Source: Terriglobia bacterium (GTDB lineage: Bacteria > Acidobacteriota > Terriglobia > Terriglobales > Acidobacteriaceae). From it: 64,000 nt of DNA. The position numbers and the translations under genes were made by a program. The notes under the pieces are model-generated. The model was not told where the DNA came from, did no database searches, and saw only the letters and a list, made by a program, of their open reading frames with translations. Numbering within the stretch: position 1 is the first letter of the stretch; each line of letters begins with the position of its first letter. Where the stretch lies: positions 84,907 to 148,906 of the forward strand of contig JAIQEY010000006.1 of assembly GCA_020073565.1 (NCBI GenBank), in the 5' to 3' direction. This document shows, piece after piece, positions 62,811 through 64,000 of the stretch.

Positions 62811-64000
62811 GTGAGACCTGTACTTCAAAGTGTCTTTAGTGTTCTCGTTTCGACCGCCCTGCTGTGTCTGGTCGGGGCCCGTACCGCCAGATCGGCTCCT
62901 GTGCAAAGCGGCGGAGATGTTCTACTTCTCCAATCTCAAGCCGATGCCGACCGAAAGTCTGCAGGTTGCCTGACATGCCACACTGCGACCGACAGTCAAA
63001 CCATGCACATGACCGGTACTGTTCGCCTGGGTTGTACCGATTGTCATGGTGGGAACAGCGAGGTGCGAGTCGCCCCAGGAAGTCCACAGAATTCTGCCGC
63101 GTACGCTCAGGCAAAGAGTAAAGCCCATCCGCAACCCAGCGATCCGAAGGCCGCGCGTTCGTCCGCCAATCCAGAGCGTACTTATACCAACTGGTTGCGC
63201 GAGAACTGGGAATACGTGCGCTTCGTAAATCCCGGCGACTTGCGGGCCGCGGAAAAAACCTGCGGCACTTCTGGCTGCCATACGGCCGAGGTGCGCAAAG
63301 TTCAGACCAGCATGATGACGCACGGCGCCATGCTGTGGGGCGCGGCCCTCTACAACAACGGCGCATTTCCTCTGAAGTCTCCGCGATTCGGCGAGAGTTA
63401 CGGTACCGACGGCAGCCCGCAACGTCTAACTACATTTCCGCCACCGACACCGGAAGAAATCAGCAAGAAGGGAATTCTGCCTTATCTCGATCCCCTGGAA
63501 CGCTGGGAGATTTCTCAGCCCGGCAATGTGCTGCGCGTGTTTGAGCGGGGAGGCAAAGCAAAGCCGGAGGTCGGCAATCCCAGTCTGGAAGAGGATCCGG
63601 GAAGGCCCGAGATCAAGTTGAGCACACGCGGCTTCGGCACAGAACTGCGCACCGACCCGGTTTTTCTGGGACTGCAGAAGACTCGGCTGCTGGACCCGCT
63701 GCTCTCGTTTCCGGGCACCAACGATCAGCCCGGCGATTATCGTGCCAGCGGATGCAGTGCCTGCCACGTCGTCTATGCCAACGATCGCTCGCCCGAACAT
63801 TCCGGCGTGTACGCAGCCCATGGCAATCAGGGGCAGACCGCGTCCTCCGATCCCACCATTCCGCGTAACGAGTCCGGTCATCCCATTCGTCATCAGTTCA
63901 CGCGTTCCATTCCGTCGAGCCAGTGTATTGTCTGCCATATTCATCCGGGCACGAACATGGTTTCCACCTACTTCGGCTACACCTGGTGGGACAACGAAAT
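62811..64000 (+). CDS. Multihaem c-type cytochrome, N-terminal part cut by window edge
   Basis: This gene is absent from the ORF track because it runs off the right edge. From GTG 62811 there are 396 open codons. A signal peptide (SVFSVLVSTALLCLVGARTARSA) is followed by haem c sites CLTCH (about residue 53), CTDCH (about 75) and the wider CGTSGCH (CX4CH, about 150). CSACH (about 317) and CIVCH (about 375) come later, so at least five haems lie in the visible part. GAGGG lies just before the GTG, with short spacing. Upstream by 16 nt is the barrel gene. Such proteins carry electrons in the periplasm or on the outer surface; the redox partner is not visible. Confidence 0.85.
   Translation, partial: MRPVLQSVFSVLVSTALLCLVGARTARSAPVQSGGDVLLLQSQADADRKSAGCLTCHTATDSQTMHMTGTVRLGCTDCHGGNSEVRVAPGSPQNSAAYAQAKSKAHPQPSDPKAARSSANPERTYTNWLRENWEYVRFVNPGDLRAAEKTCGTSGCHTAEVRKVQTSMMTHGAMLWGAALYNNGAFPLKSPRFGESYGTDGSPQRLTTFPPPTPEEISKKGILPYLDPLERWEISQPGNVLRVFERGGKAKPEVGNPSLEEDPGRPEIKLSTRGFGTELRTDPVFLGLQKTRLLDPLLSFPGTNDQPGDYRASGCSACHVVYANDRSPEHSGVYAAHGNQGQTASSDPTIPRNESGHPIRHQFTRSIPSSQCIVCHIHPGTNMVSTYFGYTWWDNE

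Overview
The window looks like chromosomal DNA of a GC-rich Gram-negative soil bacterium, most likely an Acidobacteriota (Terriglobia-like) species. The family content supports this: a duplicated orphan MacB/FtsX permease (ADOP type), two Oar-like TonB-dependent receptors of about 1200 residues, two CRTAC1-type FG-GAP/UnbV proteins with TPR partners, a Ser/Thr kinase with a beta-propeller sensor, secreted glycoside hydrolases and many intergenic REP-like palindromes. This assignment is inference; no rRNA or tRNA gene was seen. 41 protein-coding genes are called. Two are cut by the window edges and absent from the ORF track (a TIR-domain gene at 1-452 and a multihaem cytochrome at 62811-64000), and one is split in the track by an in-frame UGA.

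Layout. 1-1.6 kb: TIR gene fragment, then a REP-associated tyrosine transposase (RAYT) framed by long inverted repeats that carry REP hairpins. 1.7-5.4 kb: secreted GH130-like enzyme and ADOP permease. 5.7-9.5 kb (minus strand): glycolytic operon gap-pgk-macrodomain-tpiA, with the macrodomain gene overlapping tpiA by 4 nt. 9.7-11.6 kb: PPOX-fold protein and a pseudokinase-TM-TonB fusion. 11.6-17.5 kb: selenocysteine formate dehydrogenase fdnGHI (minus) and divergent fdhE. 17.5-24.1 kb: secreted GH3 beta-glucosidase divergent from a TonB-dependent receptor, with LacI-type operator motifs between them. 24.2-30.1 kb: a TPR protein facing a three-gene CRTAC-CRTAC-TPR operon with two 4-nt overlaps. 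30.5-34.0 kb: LacI regulator, GH16 and GH30. 34.1-37.0 kb: lipase-like hydrolase and acyl-CoA dehydrogenase. 37.0-44.1 kb: PAS histidine kinase with REC-PilZ regulator, divergent Ser/Thr kinase, porin and PstS-like protein. 44.3-55.4 kb: a galactan-utilisation-like block (TonB receptor, GH35, GH53, propeller-type histidine kinase and LuxR-type regulator). 55.5-60.5 kb: HbpS-like lipoprotein, FecR protein, CHASE2 adenylate/guanylate cyclase. 60.6-64 kb: large outer-membrane barrel and the start of a multihaem c-type cytochrome.

How it may work together. Six to seven secreted or lipid-anchored polysaccharide enzymes plus two large receptors suggest growth on plant or fungal beta-glucans and galactans. 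The LacI regulator probably controls the glucan genes through AAGCGGTTT-like sites present both at its own promoter and 10 kb away at GH3/TonB receptor. The two-component pair beside GH35/GH53 probably senses galactan products. Formate dehydrogenase-N would feed electrons from periplasmic formate to quinones, and the barrel-cytochrome pair at the right edge may move electrons across the outer membrane. Two REP-like families are visible: one linked to the RAYT and one ending in GCGCTAC, the latter apparently also present in frame inside at least one coding sequence.
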